From contig JBKAGX010000003.1 of assembly GCA_046290575.1 (NCBI GenBank), forward strand, positions 62,001 to 126,000: 64,000 nt of DNA, in the 5' to 3' direction. Positions 43,413-53,489 of this stretch are shown in pieces. This DNA is from JANQQJ01 sp046290575 (lineage in GTDB: Bacteria; Pseudomonadota; Alphaproteobacteria; SMXS01). Made by a program: the position numbers and the translations under genes. The first letter of the stretch is position 1, and each line of letters begins with the position of its first letter. The notes under the pieces were generated by a model that ran no database searches, was not told the DNA's origin, and saw only the letters and a program-made list of their open reading frames with translations.

Positions 43413-43550
43413 GGAATGGTGCCTCCTGCCTGGCTTGCGTGCCGTTAGGGTACCGAGTATGTAGGGGCCGACAAAATAAGAGCAAGCGACAAAACCGTAA
43501 CGTTTCCCGCCGCTCAGCGTGCGCGGTGAACGTTCTTTATGTGGATGACG

Positions 43551-44768
43551 ATGGCACGCGTGGTCAAAAAATTCGGAGGCACATCGGTCGCAGATCTGGA
43601 CTGCATCCGTAGTGTCGCGTCCAAAATCAAGCGAGCGGTCGACGCGGGCGACCAGGTCGCGGTCGTGGTTTCGGCAATGGCCGGGACGACCAACCGGCTT
43701 GTTGACTGGGTCAATGCTTCTTCGGCGCTCTACGATGCGCGGGAATATGACTCTGTTGTCGCGTCGGGCGAACAGGTCACCAGTGGCCTTCTGGCCATCG
43801 CGCTGCAGGATATGGGCGTTGACGCGCGGTCCTGGCTGGGATGGCAGATTCCGATTCGAACCACCGGCGCACACGGCTCTGCCCGTATTGAGGAAATTGA
43901 AGCAGATGAGCTGGATCGCCGGTTGAACACCGGGCAGGTTGCTGTCTTGGCGGGATTTCAGGGGATCGGCCCTGACGGGCGGATTACTACGCTTGGCCGG
44001 GGCGGATCGGATACCAGTGCGGTCGCGCTTGCGGCTGCGCTGAACGCTGATCGCTGCGACATCTATACTGATGTAGATGGGATTTACACGACCGATCCGC
44101 GTATTGTTGCGCAAGCGCGCAAGCTCGATAAAATCACTTACGAGGAAATGCTGGAAATGGCCTCGCTTGGGGCCAAGGTGCTGCAGACACGCTCGGTTGA
44201 GCTGGCGATGCGGTTCAAAGTACCGGTTCAGGTGCGATCCAGCTTTAACGACGTACCCGGTACACTTGTAGTCGATGAGGACCAAATCGTGGAACAGGCA
44301 GATATCAGCGGCGTCGCTTATTCGAGCGACGAAGCCAAGATCACCTTGCAGGGGGTGGCAGACCGGCCCGGCGTTTCCGCTGCCATCTTCGGGCCTCTGG
44401 CGGATGCGAATATCAATGTTGATATGATCGTTCAGAACGTCGCTGACGATTCAACCACGGACCTGACATTTACGGTGCCGCGTACCGATCTCGCCCGTGT
44501 ATTGCCGGTGATCGAAGGGTTGAAGGACCAGCTTTCCTACCGCGCCGTGACCACTGACGACAATGTGGTCAAGGTCTCGGTGATCGGCGTCGGGATGCGC
44601 AGCCATGCCGGGATCGCCAGCAAGATGTTCTCGGCGCTGGCGGATAAGGGCATCAATATCCAGGTGATCTCGACATCGGAAATCAAGATCAGCGTACTGA
44701 TCGCCGCGGATTACACCGAACTGGCGCTTCGCGCGCTACATGCCGCCTACCAGCTTGATACGGCCTAA
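43551..44768 (+). CDS. lysC: Aspartate kinase
   Basis: A 405-residue enzyme that phosphorylates aspartate, the first step towards lysine, threonine and methionine. The N-terminal kinase motif is KKFGGTSVADLDCI, with AMAGTTNRL and GRGGSDTSAVALAAAL further on, and two C-terminal ACT domains (about residues 265-400) for feedback inhibition. The ATG at 43551 fits the usual MARVV-KFGGTSV opening; in-frame ATG codons at 43539 and 43545 are alternatives. It leads the lysC-nitronate monooxygenase-ptsP operon. Confidence 0.96.
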   Translation: MARVVKKFGGTSVADLDCIRSVASKIKRAVDAGDQVAVVVSAMAGTTNRLVDWVNASSALYDAREYDSVVASGEQVTSGLLAIALQDMGVDARSWLGWQIPIRTTGAHGSARIEEIEADELDRRLNTGQVAVLAGFQGIGPDGRITTLGRGGSDTSAVALAAALNADRCDIYTDVDGIYTTDPRIVAQARKLDKITYEEMLEMASLGAKVLQTRSVELAMRFKVPVQVRSSFNDVPGTLVVDEDQIVEQADISGVAYSSDEAKITLQGVADRPGVSAAIFGPLADANINVDMIVQNVADDSTTDLTFTVPRTDLARVLPVIEGLKDQLSYRAVTTDDNVVKVSVIGVGMRSHAGIASKMFSALADKGINIQVISTSEIKISVLIAADYTELALRALHAAYQLDTA

Positions 44769-44771
44769 GCG

Positions 44772-45788
44772 ATGGTAGAAGCGGAGGGAACAGAACGGCT
44801 GGACGCACTGTGGCGCCGGGGCCGCGAGTTTCTGGGCACCCGCTATGCCATTCTGGGCGGCGCGATGACTTGGGTGTCGGAGCGGAACCTGGTTTCGGCC
44901 ATTTCCAATGCTGGCGGTTTTGGCGTGATTGCCTGCGGGTCGATGACGCCCGACCTGCTGGATCAGGAAATTGCCGCAACGGCCGACCTGACCGATAAGC
45001 CTTTCGGCGTCAATCTGATCACCATGCACCCTGATCTCGACGATCTGATTGCGGTCTGCAAGGCCCGCCAAGTTGGGCACGTCGTCCTGGCCGGGGGGCT
45101 GCCACGCGGCAGTGCCATCGAAGCGGTCAAGGACTATGGCGCCAAGCTGATATGCTTCACGCCCGCCCTCGCTCTGGCCAAGAAACTGATCCGCAGCGGT
45201 GTCGATGCGCTGGTGATCGAGGGCAGTGAGGCGGGAGGTCACATTGGGCCGGTTTCCACGGCTGTGCTAGCGCAGGAGGTGCTGCCGCATATCAAAGATG
45301 TGCCGGTGTTCGTGGCCGGTGGAATCGGCCGCGGCGAGGCCGTGGCGATGTATCTGGAAATGGGCGCGAGCGGTTGCCAGCTGGGCACGCGGTTTGTTTG
45401 CGCAACGGAGAGCATTGCCCATCCGGCATTCAAGAAAGCCTTCATTCGGGGTAATGCGCGTGACGCGGTGCTTTCCGTCCAACTCGATAAACGTTTCCCG
45501 GTAATCCCCGTGCGCGCATTGGCCAATGCCGCGACGGACGCGTTTCTGGAAACCCAGCGTGATGTCGTCGGGCGGTTCCAGGCCGGCGAACTCGATCAGA
45601 CAGCAGCCCAGCTGGAGATAGAACATTTCTGGGCGGGTGCGTTGCGGCGCGCGGTGATCGATGGTGATATCGATGGCGGGTCCTTGATGGCGGGGCAGAG
45701 CGTTGGCATGGTCAAGGCGGAACAGCCAACGGCGGAAATCCTGGCCGAACTGGTTGATCAGGCGGCCAGCGCGCTGGCGAGCCGGTAA
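44772..45788 (+). CDS. Nitronate monooxygenase-like FMN enzyme
   Basis: A 338-residue TIM-barrel flavoprotein of the nitronate monooxygenase/2-nitropropane dioxygenase family. The GGAMTWVSERNLVSAISNAGGFGVIACG N-terminus, HVVLAGG, IEGSEAGGHIG and FVAGGIGRGEAVAMYLEMGASGCQLGTRF are family motifs for FMN binding. These enzymes oxidise nitronates such as propionate 3-nitronate, or act as NAD(P)H:quinone or enoyl reductases. It begins 3 bases after lysC and precedes ptsP by 8 bases. Confidence 0.88.
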   Translation: MVEAEGTERLDALWRRGREFLGTRYAILGGAMTWVSERNLVSAISNAGGFGVIACGSMTPDLLDQEIAATADLTDKPFGVNLITMHPDLDDLIAVCKARQVGHVVLAGGLPRGSAIEAVKDYGAKLICFTPALALAKKLIRSGVDALVIEGSEAGGHIGPVSTAVLAQEVLPHIKDVPVFVAGGIGRGEAVAMYLEMGASGCQLGTRFVCATESIAHPAFKKAFIRGNARDAVLSVQLDKRFPVIPVRALANAATDAFLETQRDVVGRFQAGELDQTAAQLEIEHFWAGALRRAVIDGDIDGGSLMAGQSVGMVKAEQPTAEILAELVDQAASALASR

Positions 45789-45796
45789 GTCAGATC

Positions 45797-48058
45797 ATGC
45801 CGCTCTCCACGACAGGTCCTCGCGTGCTGCTGAGGCGGCTGCGCGAGCTGATGGCGTCGCCACTGTCACCGCAGGAGAAACTGGACGAGACTGTTCAGGT
45901 CATCGCCAACAATATGGTTGCAGAGGTGTGTTCGATCTATGTGACCCGTGCCGGTGATATTCTTGAGCTATTCGCCACCGTTGGACTGAATCCCGAGGCC
46001 GTGCACAAGACGACGCTGCGGGTCGGTGAGGGCCTGGTGGGTGAGGTGGCCGCGAAGGGGACGCCCCTGAACCTGTCCGACGCGCAGTCGCACCCGAATT
46101 TTGCCTATCGGCCGGAGACGGGCGAAGAGATCTATCAATCTCTGTTGGGTGTTCCCGTCATCCGCGCGGGTCGTGTCCTTGGCGTTCTGGTGGTTCAGAA
46201 CGTCACCCGCCGGCTTTACGCAGAAGATGAAGTCGAAGCGCTGCATGTGGTCGCGATGGTGCTGGCCGAGCTCTTCGCCTCGGGCGCCCTGATTGATCCG
46301 AGTGAGGTGCATCAAGGCACCTTTGCCCAGGGTCATCCACCGAAGATTGATGGTTTGGCTCTGTCCGACGGCATCGCGATCGGAAACGTGGTGTTGCATG
46401 AGCCACGGGTTGAGGTGACCAGGCTTATCGCGGACGATGAAGAGGCCGAACTGGCGAGGCTGGAGGCGGCGCTGGAGGGATTGCGGATATCCCTCGACAG
46501 GATGTTCGATAGCGCTGATCTCAATCTCGACGATGAACATTACGAGGTTCTTGAGACCTATCGCATGTTTGCCCGCGATCGCGGGTGGGTGGAGAAGATT
46601 GCAGATAGTATCCGCGGTGGCCTGACTGCCGAAGCCGCTGTGCAGCGTGTACAGGTCGAAAACAAGGCCCGGATGACCCGCATCAGCGACCCCTATCTGC
46701 GTGAACGCCTCAGCGACCTTGACGACCTTGCCAATCGGCTGATCCGTCATTTGATGGGCCAGGAAGATAATGGCGATGCAGGTTTCCCTGATGACATGAT
46801 CGTGGTTGCCCGGAATCTCGGCCCGGCGGAGTTGCTCGATTATCACCAGGCTGACCTGCGCGGCGTGGTGCTGGCGGAGGGAACGCCGAATGGCCATGTC
46901 GCTATCATCGCCCGCGCGATGGGCATTCCTGTCATGGGACAGGTTGAGGCAATTGTCGGGCTGGTTGATCCGGGCGACCGGATTATTGTCGATAGTGGTA
47001 CGTCCCAGGTCTTTCTGTTGCCGACCGAGGACGTTGTCGCCTTTTATGAAGAGGCCATTGCCGCGCAGGAGCGAAGGCGTGTTGCCTACGCCGAACATCG
47101 GCATCTGCCGGCAAAAACCCGTGACGACATCTCGATTTCGCTCAGGATCAATGCCGGTCTGGTTGCCGACCTGCCGCAGCTGGATGAGACAGGGGCGGAG
47201 GGGATCGGTCTGTTCAGAACCGAATTTCAGTTCATGGTCGGTGCGACGTTCCCAAGGCTTTCAGCGCAGCGTGATCTCTATGCCCGCGTGATCGAAGCGG
47301 CGGGGGATCGTGAAGTGATCTTCCGGACGCTCGATATCGGCAGCGACAAGGTCGTGCCGTTTATGGATCGCCCGCGAGAGGATAATCCCGCGCTGGGCTG
47401 GCGGGCTATCCGCATGGGTTTGGATCGCCCGGCGCTGCTGCGCTACCAACTGCGTGCGCTCTTGGCGGCGGCTGAAGACAAGCCGTTGAGCATTATGTTC
47501 CCGATGGTGTCGGAGGTGCAGGAGTTTATTGCGGCGCGGGCGATTTTCGATCGTGAGATGACCCGTCACCGCCGGATGGGCAGAAAGCCGCCGTCCGATC
47601 TCAAGCTCGGCGCGATGATGGAAGTGCCTGCGTTGATCTGGCAGCTTGACCAGCTGCTGCCGCTGATCGACTTTATGTCGATCGGAAGCAATGACTTGAT
47701 GCAGTATCTGTATGCCGCCGATCGGGCCAATGCGAACATCGCCGGTCGCTACGACATTCTCGCGCCCAGTGCGTTGGCGGTCCTCAGGCAGATTATTGAG
47801 AGTGCCGATGAGGCGAATGTGCCGATTTCTCTGTGTGGGCAGGCGGGCGGCAATCCCATTGAAGCCATGACGCTGATCGGCCTTGGGCTGAGGGCACTTT
47901 CGATGCCGCCGGCGGCGGTGGGGCCGGTTAAGGAAATGGTCCGCAGCCTGCATGTCGGTAAACTGCAAAACTACCTGGAGTCGTTGCGCGGCGGCGTCGA
48001 CCGCAGTTTCAGGGCGAAACTGACGGACTTTGCCCGTGATCATGGCGTCGAACTCTGA
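45797..48058 (+). CDS. ptsP: Phosphoenolpyruvate-protein phosphotransferase PtsP (EI-Ntr)
   Basis: A 753-residue nitrogen-PTS enzyme I that passes phosphate from PEP to NPr, controlling nitrogen and potassium responses. It has an N-terminal GAF domain (about 20-165, sensing glutamine or 2-oxoglutarate in relatives), the PTS N-domain, the phosphohistidine motif with His367 in GTPNGHVAIIARAMGIP, and a PEP-binding TIM barrel with GLFRTEFQFM, GSNDLMQYLYAADR and the catalytic Cys in SLCGQAGG. The Gly before His367 replaces the more common Ser. It completes the lysC operon. Confidence 0.94.
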   Translation: MPLSTTGPRVLLRRLRELMASPLSPQEKLDETVQVIANNMVAEVCSIYVTRAGDILELFATVGLNPEAVHKTTLRVGEGLVGEVAAKGTPLNLSDAQSHPNFAYRPETGEEIYQSLLGVPVIRAGRVLGVLVVQNVTRRLYAEDEVEALHVVAMVLAELFASGALIDPSEVHQGTFAQGHPPKIDGLALSDGIAIGNVVLHEPRVEVTRLIADDEEAELARLEAALEGLRISLDRMFDSADLNLDDEHYEVLETYRMFARDRGWVEKIADSIRGGLTAEAAVQRVQVENKARMTRISDPYLRERLSDLDDLANRLIRHLMGQEDNGDAGFPDDMIVVARNLGPAELLDYHQADLRGVVLAEGTPNGHVAIIARAMGIPVMGQVEAIVGLVDPGDRIIVDSGTSQVFLLPTEDVVAFYEEAIAAQERRRVAYAEHRHLPAKTRDDISISLRINAGLVADLPQLDETGAEGIGLFRTEFQFMVGATFPRLSAQRDLYARVIEAAGDREVIFRTLDIGSDKVVPFMDRPREDNPALGWRAIRMGLDRPALLRYQLRALLAAAEDKPLSIMFPMVSEVQEFIAARAIFDREMTRHRRMGRKPPSDLKLGAMMEVPALIWQLDQLLPLIDFMSIGSNDLMQYLYAADRANANIAGRYDILAPSALAVLRQIIESADEANVPISLCGQAGGNPIEAMTLIGLGLRALSMPPAAVGPVKEMVRSLHVGKLQNYLESLRGGVDRSFRAKLTDFARDHGVEL

Positions 48059-48223
48059 TTTTCTCAAGGAATCCGCGACTTTCCGGTTGATCCTGTCATT
48101 CTCTACAGTTACGGTTTGTAGAAATAGAACTGCTTGACTGTGTTTGAATAGTCACAGGCGCCATGGGAGGCGGGCTGGAAGCAGTTCACGGTGATGAACG
48201 TGGCCAATGACGGATAGGTAAGC

Positions 48224-48811
48224 GTGGCAAGGCGAGGCGTTGAAGACCTGGAACGAGATCTTTTTATCGTCGACAAGGCGGGAGCCAATGGTGCCCGTCG
48301 GCCCTCGTACACGGCCCAAGTTCAAAGTGAGCCGCAGCAGAGTCAAACCACCGGCAAACTAGGGCAACGGCTGCGCGATGCGCGTATGGCGCGCGGGTTT
48401 TCGCAGGAAGACGTCGCTCGGGCGCTGAAGTTTACAACAAGCCAGATCAACGCGCTCGAACAGAGCGCGCTACGGGACATGGCGCCTGTCTACGCCAACG
48501 GTTTTGTGCGTTGCTATGCTGAGCATCTCGGCGAGAAGACCCTGGGGCTTAGCGCTGGCGAGGCCGTGAAGGTATTCAAGACAGAAGCAGGGGCGGGCTA
48601 TAATGCCCAGGCGATGCCGATGGCCCGAGCGCGTCCGACGTTCCGCGTGCCGCGCTTACCCGGATTTTCCGTTGTGATGGTCGCGGGCCTGCTATCGATA
48701 GCCGTCTACGCCGGGTGGCATTTCTTCAAGGATCCGACTGCGACGGCAAGTCCTGTTACGGATTATCATGGTGCCGTAGCCGATATTTCCGTTTACCGGG
48801 TTAATCCCTAG
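48224..48811 (+). CDS. RodZ-like helix-turn-helix membrane protein, truncated type
   Basis: A 195-residue protein with an HTH_25 domain (about 44-110; LGQRLRDARMARGFSQEDVARALKFTTSQINALE) that ends in a conserved NGFVRCYAEHLG segment, then a membrane span near residues 145-165. Only about 25 residues follow the span, and the periplasmic DUF4115 domain of full RodZ is absent. RodZ links MreB to the cell-wall machinery; the HTH domain without DNA-binding role contacts MreB. A GTG at 48224 is used. It sits in the usual place for this gene, upstream of ispG. Confidence 0.8.
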   Translation: MARRGVEDLERDLFIVDKAGANGARRPSYTAQVQSEPQQSQTTGKLGQRLRDARMARGFSQEDVARALKFTTSQINALEQSALRDMAPVYANGFVRCYAEHLGEKTLGLSAGEAVKVFKTEAGAGYNAQAMPMARARPTFRVPRLPGFSVVMVAGLLSIAVYAGWHFFKDPTATASPVTDYHGAVADISVYRVNP

Positions 48812-48903
48812 CTAATCTGAGCGTTCTTTCGACGGCCTTTTGCTGACTTGACCCCTGCAATGCGGTATAAGCGCCGCACATCAATTTTCGGGTTTCGAGG
48901 AAG

Positions 48904-50031
48904 ATGAGCGTTCGTCCCTACAGAGATATTGACCGCCGGGTGTCCCGGCAGATTCACGTCGGCTCTGTGCCGGTCGGCGGCGATGCGCCGATCAGCGTGC
49001 AGTCCATGACCAATACACTGACGTCTGACCCACAGGCGACCATTGCCCAGATCAAGGCGCTTGAGGAAGCGGGCGCCGATATTGTCCGCGTTTCCTGTCC
49101 TGATGAGGCATCCACGGCCGCGCTGAGGCAAATTGTCGATGCGACGACTGTGCCGATCGTCGCCGACATTCATTTCCATTATAAGCGCGCCATTGAGGCG
49201 GCAGAGGCGGGGGCGGCTTGCCTGCGCATCAATCCTGGCAATATCGGTTCGGCAGAGCGCGTTCGCGAGGTGGTCAAGGCTGCCAAGGACCATGGTTGTT
49301 CCATGCGCATCGGCGTCAATGCCGGGTCGCTTGAACGCGACCTGCTGGAAAAATACGGCGAGCCCTGCCCGGAAGCGATGGTCGAGAGCGCGCTCGATCA
49401 TGCGCGAATCCTCGAAGACAACGACTTCTTCGAATTCAAGATCAGTGTCAAAGCATCGGATGTGTTTCTAGCGGTTGCCGCCTATCAGGGGCTGGCCGAT
49501 GCTTGTGACTATCCCCTGCATCTCGGCGTTACCGAAGCTGGTGGTTTGATGACCGGCACAGTCAAGTCCTCCATTGGCCTGGGTATGCTGCTCTGGGCCG
49601 GTATCGGTGACACGATCCGGGTGTCCCTGTCGGCGGATCCGGTCGAGGAAATTCGTGTCGGCTACGACATTCTCAAAAGCCTGGGGCTGCGCACACGCGG
49701 CGTGTCGATTGTTTCCTGCCCGTCCTGCGCACGCCAGGGCTTTGAGGTGATCAAGACCGTCGAGCTCTTGGAAGAACGTCTGGCCCATATCGACGAACCC
49801 ATGACCCTGTCGGTGCTGGGCTGCGTCGTTAATGGTCCAGGTGAAGCCCGTGAAACCGATATTGGCCTGACCGGCGGCGGTGCGGGCAGCCATATGGTCT
49901 ATTTGTCGGGATTGCCCGATCACAAGATCGACGATGGCGCGATGATCGACCATATCGTCGGGTTGGTCGAGAAGAAGGCTGCTGAACTTAAAGAAGAGCG
50001 CGCAGCCGCCGACTTCGCCGAAGCGTCTTAG
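48904..50031 (+). CDS. ispG: 4-hydroxy-3-methylbut-2-en-1-yl diphosphate synthase
   Basis: A 375-residue [4Fe-4S] enzyme of the MEP isoprenoid pathway. Family motifs are PISVQSMTNTLT, GADIVRVSCPDEA, and IVADIHFHYKRAI; the three cluster cysteines lie in SIVSCPSCARQGFE and CVVNGPGEARETDIG. Length is typical of the alphaproteobacterial flavodoxin-dependent form. GAGGAAG precedes the ATG. It is followed by hisS 22 bases on. Confidence 0.96.
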   Translation: MSVRPYRDIDRRVSRQIHVGSVPVGGDAPISVQSMTNTLTSDPQATIAQIKALEEAGADIVRVSCPDEASTAALRQIVDATTVPIVADIHFHYKRAIEAAEAGAACLRINPGNIGSAERVREVVKAAKDHGCSMRIGVNAGSLERDLLEKYGEPCPEAMVESALDHARILEDNDFFEFKISVKASDVFLAVAAYQGLADACDYPLHLGVTEAGGLMTGTVKSSIGLGMLLWAGIGDTIRVSLSADPVEEIRVGYDILKSLGLRTRGVSIVSCPSCARQGFEVIKTVELLEERLAHIDEPMTLSVLGCVVNGPGEARETDIGLTGGGAGSHMVYLSGLPDHKIDDGAMIDHIVGLVEKKAAELKEERAAADFAEAS

Positions 50032-50053
50032 CGCCTCTTCCTGGAGCCATCCT

Positions 50054-51298
50054 TTGGCAAAGTTGCAGCCGATTCGCGGCACCCATGACCTGTTGTTTGA
50101 CGACGCGCGCAAACACGCCCATGTGATGGACGTGTTCCGCGCGCTGGCCGAGCGTTATGGCTATGGGCGGATCGATACCCCGATTATCGAGTTTACCGAG
50201 GTCTTTCAGCGTACGCTGGGCGAGACCACTGATGTCGTGACCAAGGAGATGTACACATTCGAGGATCGGGGCGGCGACAGCATCACGCTGCGTCCCGAAC
50301 TGACAGCCGGTGTCGCTCGGGCGTTTATATCGGGCGGGCTGGCGCAGAATCTGCCACTGAAGCTCTATTCATGGGGTGCCATGTTCCGGCGGGAGCGTCC
50401 TCAAAAAGGACGTCAGCGGCAGTTCCATCAGCTCGATGTTGAGGTGCTGGGCGTCGACGGTCCGCAAGCCGATATCGAGGTCATTGCGCTCGGTGCGCAT
50501 CTGCTCGATGAGCTCGGGCTCACCGGCCGGGTGACGCTCGAACTCAATACGCTGGGAGACCGGGAAAGCCGTAAAGCTTACCGCGATGTGCTGGCAGGCT
50601 TTCTTGCCGATCACCGTGATCAGCTAAGTGAAGAAGGCCAACACCGCCTTGAGCACAATCCGCTGCGCATTCTAGACACAAAAGATAAGGGCGACCGGGC
50701 GGTTATCAGTGATGCGCCGCGGATGTCAGAGCATTTGAATGTTGAATCATCCGAGTTCTTTGCTCAGGTATGCGATGGTTTGGATCAGCTGGGCATCGAC
50801 TATGTGCTCAATGAGAAACTCGTGCGCGGCTTCGACTATTACACCCACACGGCCTTTGAGTTCATTACCGAGCATCTGGGCGCCCAGGGAACGGTCATCG
50901 GGGGCGGTCGGTATGACCACCTGATCGAAACCATGGGCGGGCCAGCAACGCCGGGTATCGGTTGGGCTGCTGGAATCGAACGGCTGGCGATGCTGGCTGA
51001 GGAAGCGCCTGCTGCTGTCCGCCCCATCGCGGTCATTCCTGTTGGCGGGGAGGCGCAGGAGGCGGCGATGTCGCTGACCAATAGCCTGCGGCGTCATGGG
51101 CTGACCGCTGATCAGGGTTTTCGCGGCAATCTTAAAAAGCGCATGGAGCGTGCTAACAAAGCCCATGCGCGCTTTGCGGTCCTGATCGGTGGCGATGAGC
51201 TTGAGCGCGGCGTCGCGACAGTGCGTGACCTAGATACAGGTGACCAGCAGGAAGTGATTATGGATGAGGTCGCGGCGCATTTGTCCGCGAAGCTCTGA
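50054..51298 (+). CDS. hisS: Histidyl-tRNA synthetase
   Basis: A 414-residue class II aminoacyl-tRNA synthetase. Motif 2 and the histidine-specific segments are seen: TLRPELTAGVARAFIS, RRERPQKGRQRQFHQLDVEVLG, LVRGFDYYTHTAFEF and GGRYDHLIETMGG, with the anticodon-binding domain (about 325-412) at the end. The start is TTG at 50054, eight bases after GGAG. It sits between ispG and prfA in the conserved alphaproteobacterial order. Confidence 0.96.
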   Translation: MAKLQPIRGTHDLLFDDARKHAHVMDVFRALAERYGYGRIDTPIIEFTEVFQRTLGETTDVVTKEMYTFEDRGGDSITLRPELTAGVARAFISGGLAQNLPLKLYSWGAMFRRERPQKGRQRQFHQLDVEVLGVDGPQADIEVIALGAHLLDELGLTGRVTLELNTLGDRESRKAYRDVLAGFLADHRDQLSEEGQHRLEHNPLRILDTKDKGDRAVISDAPRMSEHLNVESSEFFAQVCDGLDQLGIDYVLNEKLVRGFDYYTHTAFEFITEHLGAQGTVIGGGRYDHLIETMGGPATPGIGWAAGIERLAMLAEEAPAAVRPIAVIPVGGEAQEAAMSLTNSLRRHGLTADQGFRGNLKKRMERANKAHARFAVLIGGDELERGVATVRDLDTGDQQEVIMDEVAAHLSAKL

Positions 51299-51300
51299 CG

Positions 51301-52398
51301 ATGGCCCAGCTTCCTGATGAGCAACTGGTGCAGGTTCTAGACCGGTTCGAGGCCCTCGAAGCGCAGCTTGCGCACGCGACCGATCTGGGACAGGACGAAT
51401 TCGCCAAACTGTCGAAAGAATATTCCGACCTGACGCCTGTCGTGGCCGGTGTGCGACAGCTCCGCACCCTGCGTGACGAGATCGACGGGCTTGCAGAGAT
51501 CATCGAGGATGGCGACGCCGATGCCGATATGAAGGCAATGGCAGAAGAAGAACTGCGCGCGCTGAACGAACGCTTGCCTGAAGAAGAGCGGGCGCTGCAG
51601 CTGCTGCTGCTGCCGAAGGACAGCGACGACGACAAGAGTGTGATTATTGAGGTTCGCGCAGGTACAGGAGGCGACGAAGCTGCCCTGTTTGCCGGCGATC
51701 TGTTCCGGATGTATCAGCGCTATGCCGATCTGCAGGGCTGGAAGACGGAGTTGATGTCGGCCAGCGAGTCCAGTGTAGGCGGCTATAAGGAAGTCGTTGC
51801 GTCGGTAAACGGCCAGGGCGTTTTTGCTCGGTTGAAGTATGAATCCGGGGTCCATCGTGTCCAGCGGGTGCCGGAGACCGAGTCCGGCGGGCGTATTCAC
51901 ACGTCTGCGGCGACCGTCGCCGTGCTGCCCGAAGCCGAAGAGGTTGATGTCGAGATTGAGGACAAAGACATCCGGATCGATGTCTTCCGCGCGTCGGGCG
52001 CAGGGGGACAGCACGTCAACACAACGGACAGTGCGGTTCGGATCACGCACATTCCGACCGGGATTGTCGTTTCCCAGCAGGATGAGAAATCGCAGCACAA
52101 GAACCGGGCCAAGGGCATGAAGATCCTTAGGGCCCGGCTCTATGAAGCCGAACGCGAGCGCCAGGCGACCGAGCGGTCAGACTCAAGGCGCAGCCAGGTC
52201 GGGTCCGGCGATCGGTCGGAACGCATTCGCACCTATAATTTCCCTCAGAACCGTGTCACCGACCACCGTATTAACAAGACGGTTCACAAGCTCGATCAGA
52301 TTATTCAGGGCGATGGCCTAGATGAAATCCTGGACGCATTGGCCGCCGAAGATGAGGCGAGCAGGCTGGCGTCGATGGAGCAATCGAGCGAGGGTTAG
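51301..52398 (+). CDS. prfA: Peptide chain release factor 1
   Basis: A 365-residue factor that reads UAA and UAG. The GGQ motif for peptidyl-tRNA hydrolysis is in GAGGQHVNTTDSAVRITH (about residue 235) and the tripeptide anticodon region (the P-E/A-T type) in RVPETESGGRIHTSA. It starts 3 bases after the hisS stop and is followed by prmC 3 bases later, so the three are one operon. Length is normal. Confidence 0.96.
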   Translation: MAQLPDEQLVQVLDRFEALEAQLAHATDLGQDEFAKLSKEYSDLTPVVAGVRQLRTLRDEIDGLAEIIEDGDADADMKAMAEEELRALNERLPEEERALQLLLLPKDSDDDKSVIIEVRAGTGGDEAALFAGDLFRMYQRYADLQGWKTELMSASESSVGGYKEVVASVNGQGVFARLKYESGVHRVQRVPETESGGRIHTSAATVAVLPEAEEVDVEIEDKDIRIDVFRASGAGGQHVNTTDSAVRITHIPTGIVVSQQDEKSQHKNRAKGMKILRARLYEAERERQATERSDSRRSQVGSGDRSERIRTYNFPQNRVTDHRINKTVHKLDQIIQGDGLDEILDALAAEDEASRLASMEQSSEG

Positions 52399-52400
52399 CC

Positions 52401-53261
52401 ATGTCGCGGTCCGTTGCCGAGCAATTGCAGCGCGCCCGCGCGCAACTGAGGAGGGCGGGCATAGCGACGCCTGAACTCGATGCGGCGGCACTCCTTGAAG
52501 CCGTCACCGGGGTTGATCGCCTGCAACAGATTACGGACCCAGCGCGCAGACTGTCAGGCACCCAGATCGCTGTTTTTACATCTTTGATTGCGCGACGGGC
52601 AGCGCACCATCCGGTTTCACGGCTTATTGGGCGGCGCGAATTCTGGAGCCTGAATTTCGAGATCAGCCCGGCGGTGCTCGACCCACGGCCCGACAGTGAA
52701 ACACTGGTTGACGCAGCCCTCGCCTGGCTCAATGGGCGACCGCCTTCGAGGATTCTGGATCTGGGAACTGGCAGCGGCTGTCTGTTGCTGGCCATTTTGA
52801 GTGAACGTCCTGACGATACGGGACTGGGTGTCGACATCAGTGAAAGCGCCTTGGCTGTTGCGAGGCGTAATGCAGAGGCGTTGGGAGCTGCCGCTAGGGT
52901 ATCGTTCCAGCAAGGTGACTGGTGCGAGGGGCTACCGTCAAACCGCTTTGATCTGGTGATCTCCAACCCGCCCTACATTGTTACAGAGGACATCCCGGCT
53001 TTGGCGCCGGAGGTTCGTGATCATGATCCACACCAGGCGCTTGATGGCGGGGCCGATGGGCTTACCGCCTACAGAATGTTGGTTGAGCAGGTGCCGCGAG
53101 TGCTTCGGCCGGGCGGACAGATAATTTTCGAGTTGGGGATTGGACAGGCGGATGCGGTCGAGGCGCTACTGGCCGACGCCGGCGCTCAGGCGGTGGAAAA
53201 ACGAAGAGACCTGGCCGGGCGTATTCGTTGCATCTGCGCAACGTTCGTGGAAGGTAGCTGA
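52401..53261 (+). CDS. prmC: Release factor glutamine methyltransferase PrmC
   Basis: A 286-residue enzyme that methylates the Gln of the GGQ motif of release factors. The catalytic NPPY is in ISNPPYIVTED (about residue 190), SAM motif I is ILDLGTGSGCLLLAIL, and LIGRREFWSLNFEISPAVLDPRPDSE is the conserved segment before it. Length is typical. It directly follows prfA, its substrate gene. Confidence 0.95.
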   Translation: MSRSVAEQLQRARAQLRRAGIATPELDAAALLEAVTGVDRLQQITDPARRLSGTQIAVFTSLIARRAAHHPVSRLIGRREFWSLNFEISPAVLDPRPDSETLVDAALAWLNGRPPSRILDLGTGSGCLLLAILSERPDDTGLGVDISESALAVARRNAEALGAAARVSFQQGDWCEGLPSNRFDLVISNPPYIVTEDIPALAPEVRDHDPHQALDGGADGLTAYRMLVEQVPRVLRPGGQIIFELGIGQADAVEALLADAGAQAVEKRRDLAGRIRCICATFVEGS

Positions 53262-53489
53262 AAGGACTTGCAATTTAGTGTTGGAATCCGCCACGTGCCG
53301 GTCTAGTGTCTGAGACAAGAGAAACACGACGTGAATGTCCTGTTCTCCCATATTCATCCCCTTCTGCTGTTGCTGCGTCTTGGCCCGATCGGGTCGGCTG
53401 GTAACATGAAGAGGTCACCGGTGAACGGTGAAGCGGATGTTCGGCGGTGAGACGCCAAAGATCGTCAATAACAAAATAGTGACGCTGAA

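Noticed and set aside
43413..44285. Long N-terminal extension of the ubiG reading frame
   Set aside because: It is the reverse of lysC, has no family similarity, and a good ribosome binding site marks a start near 43412.
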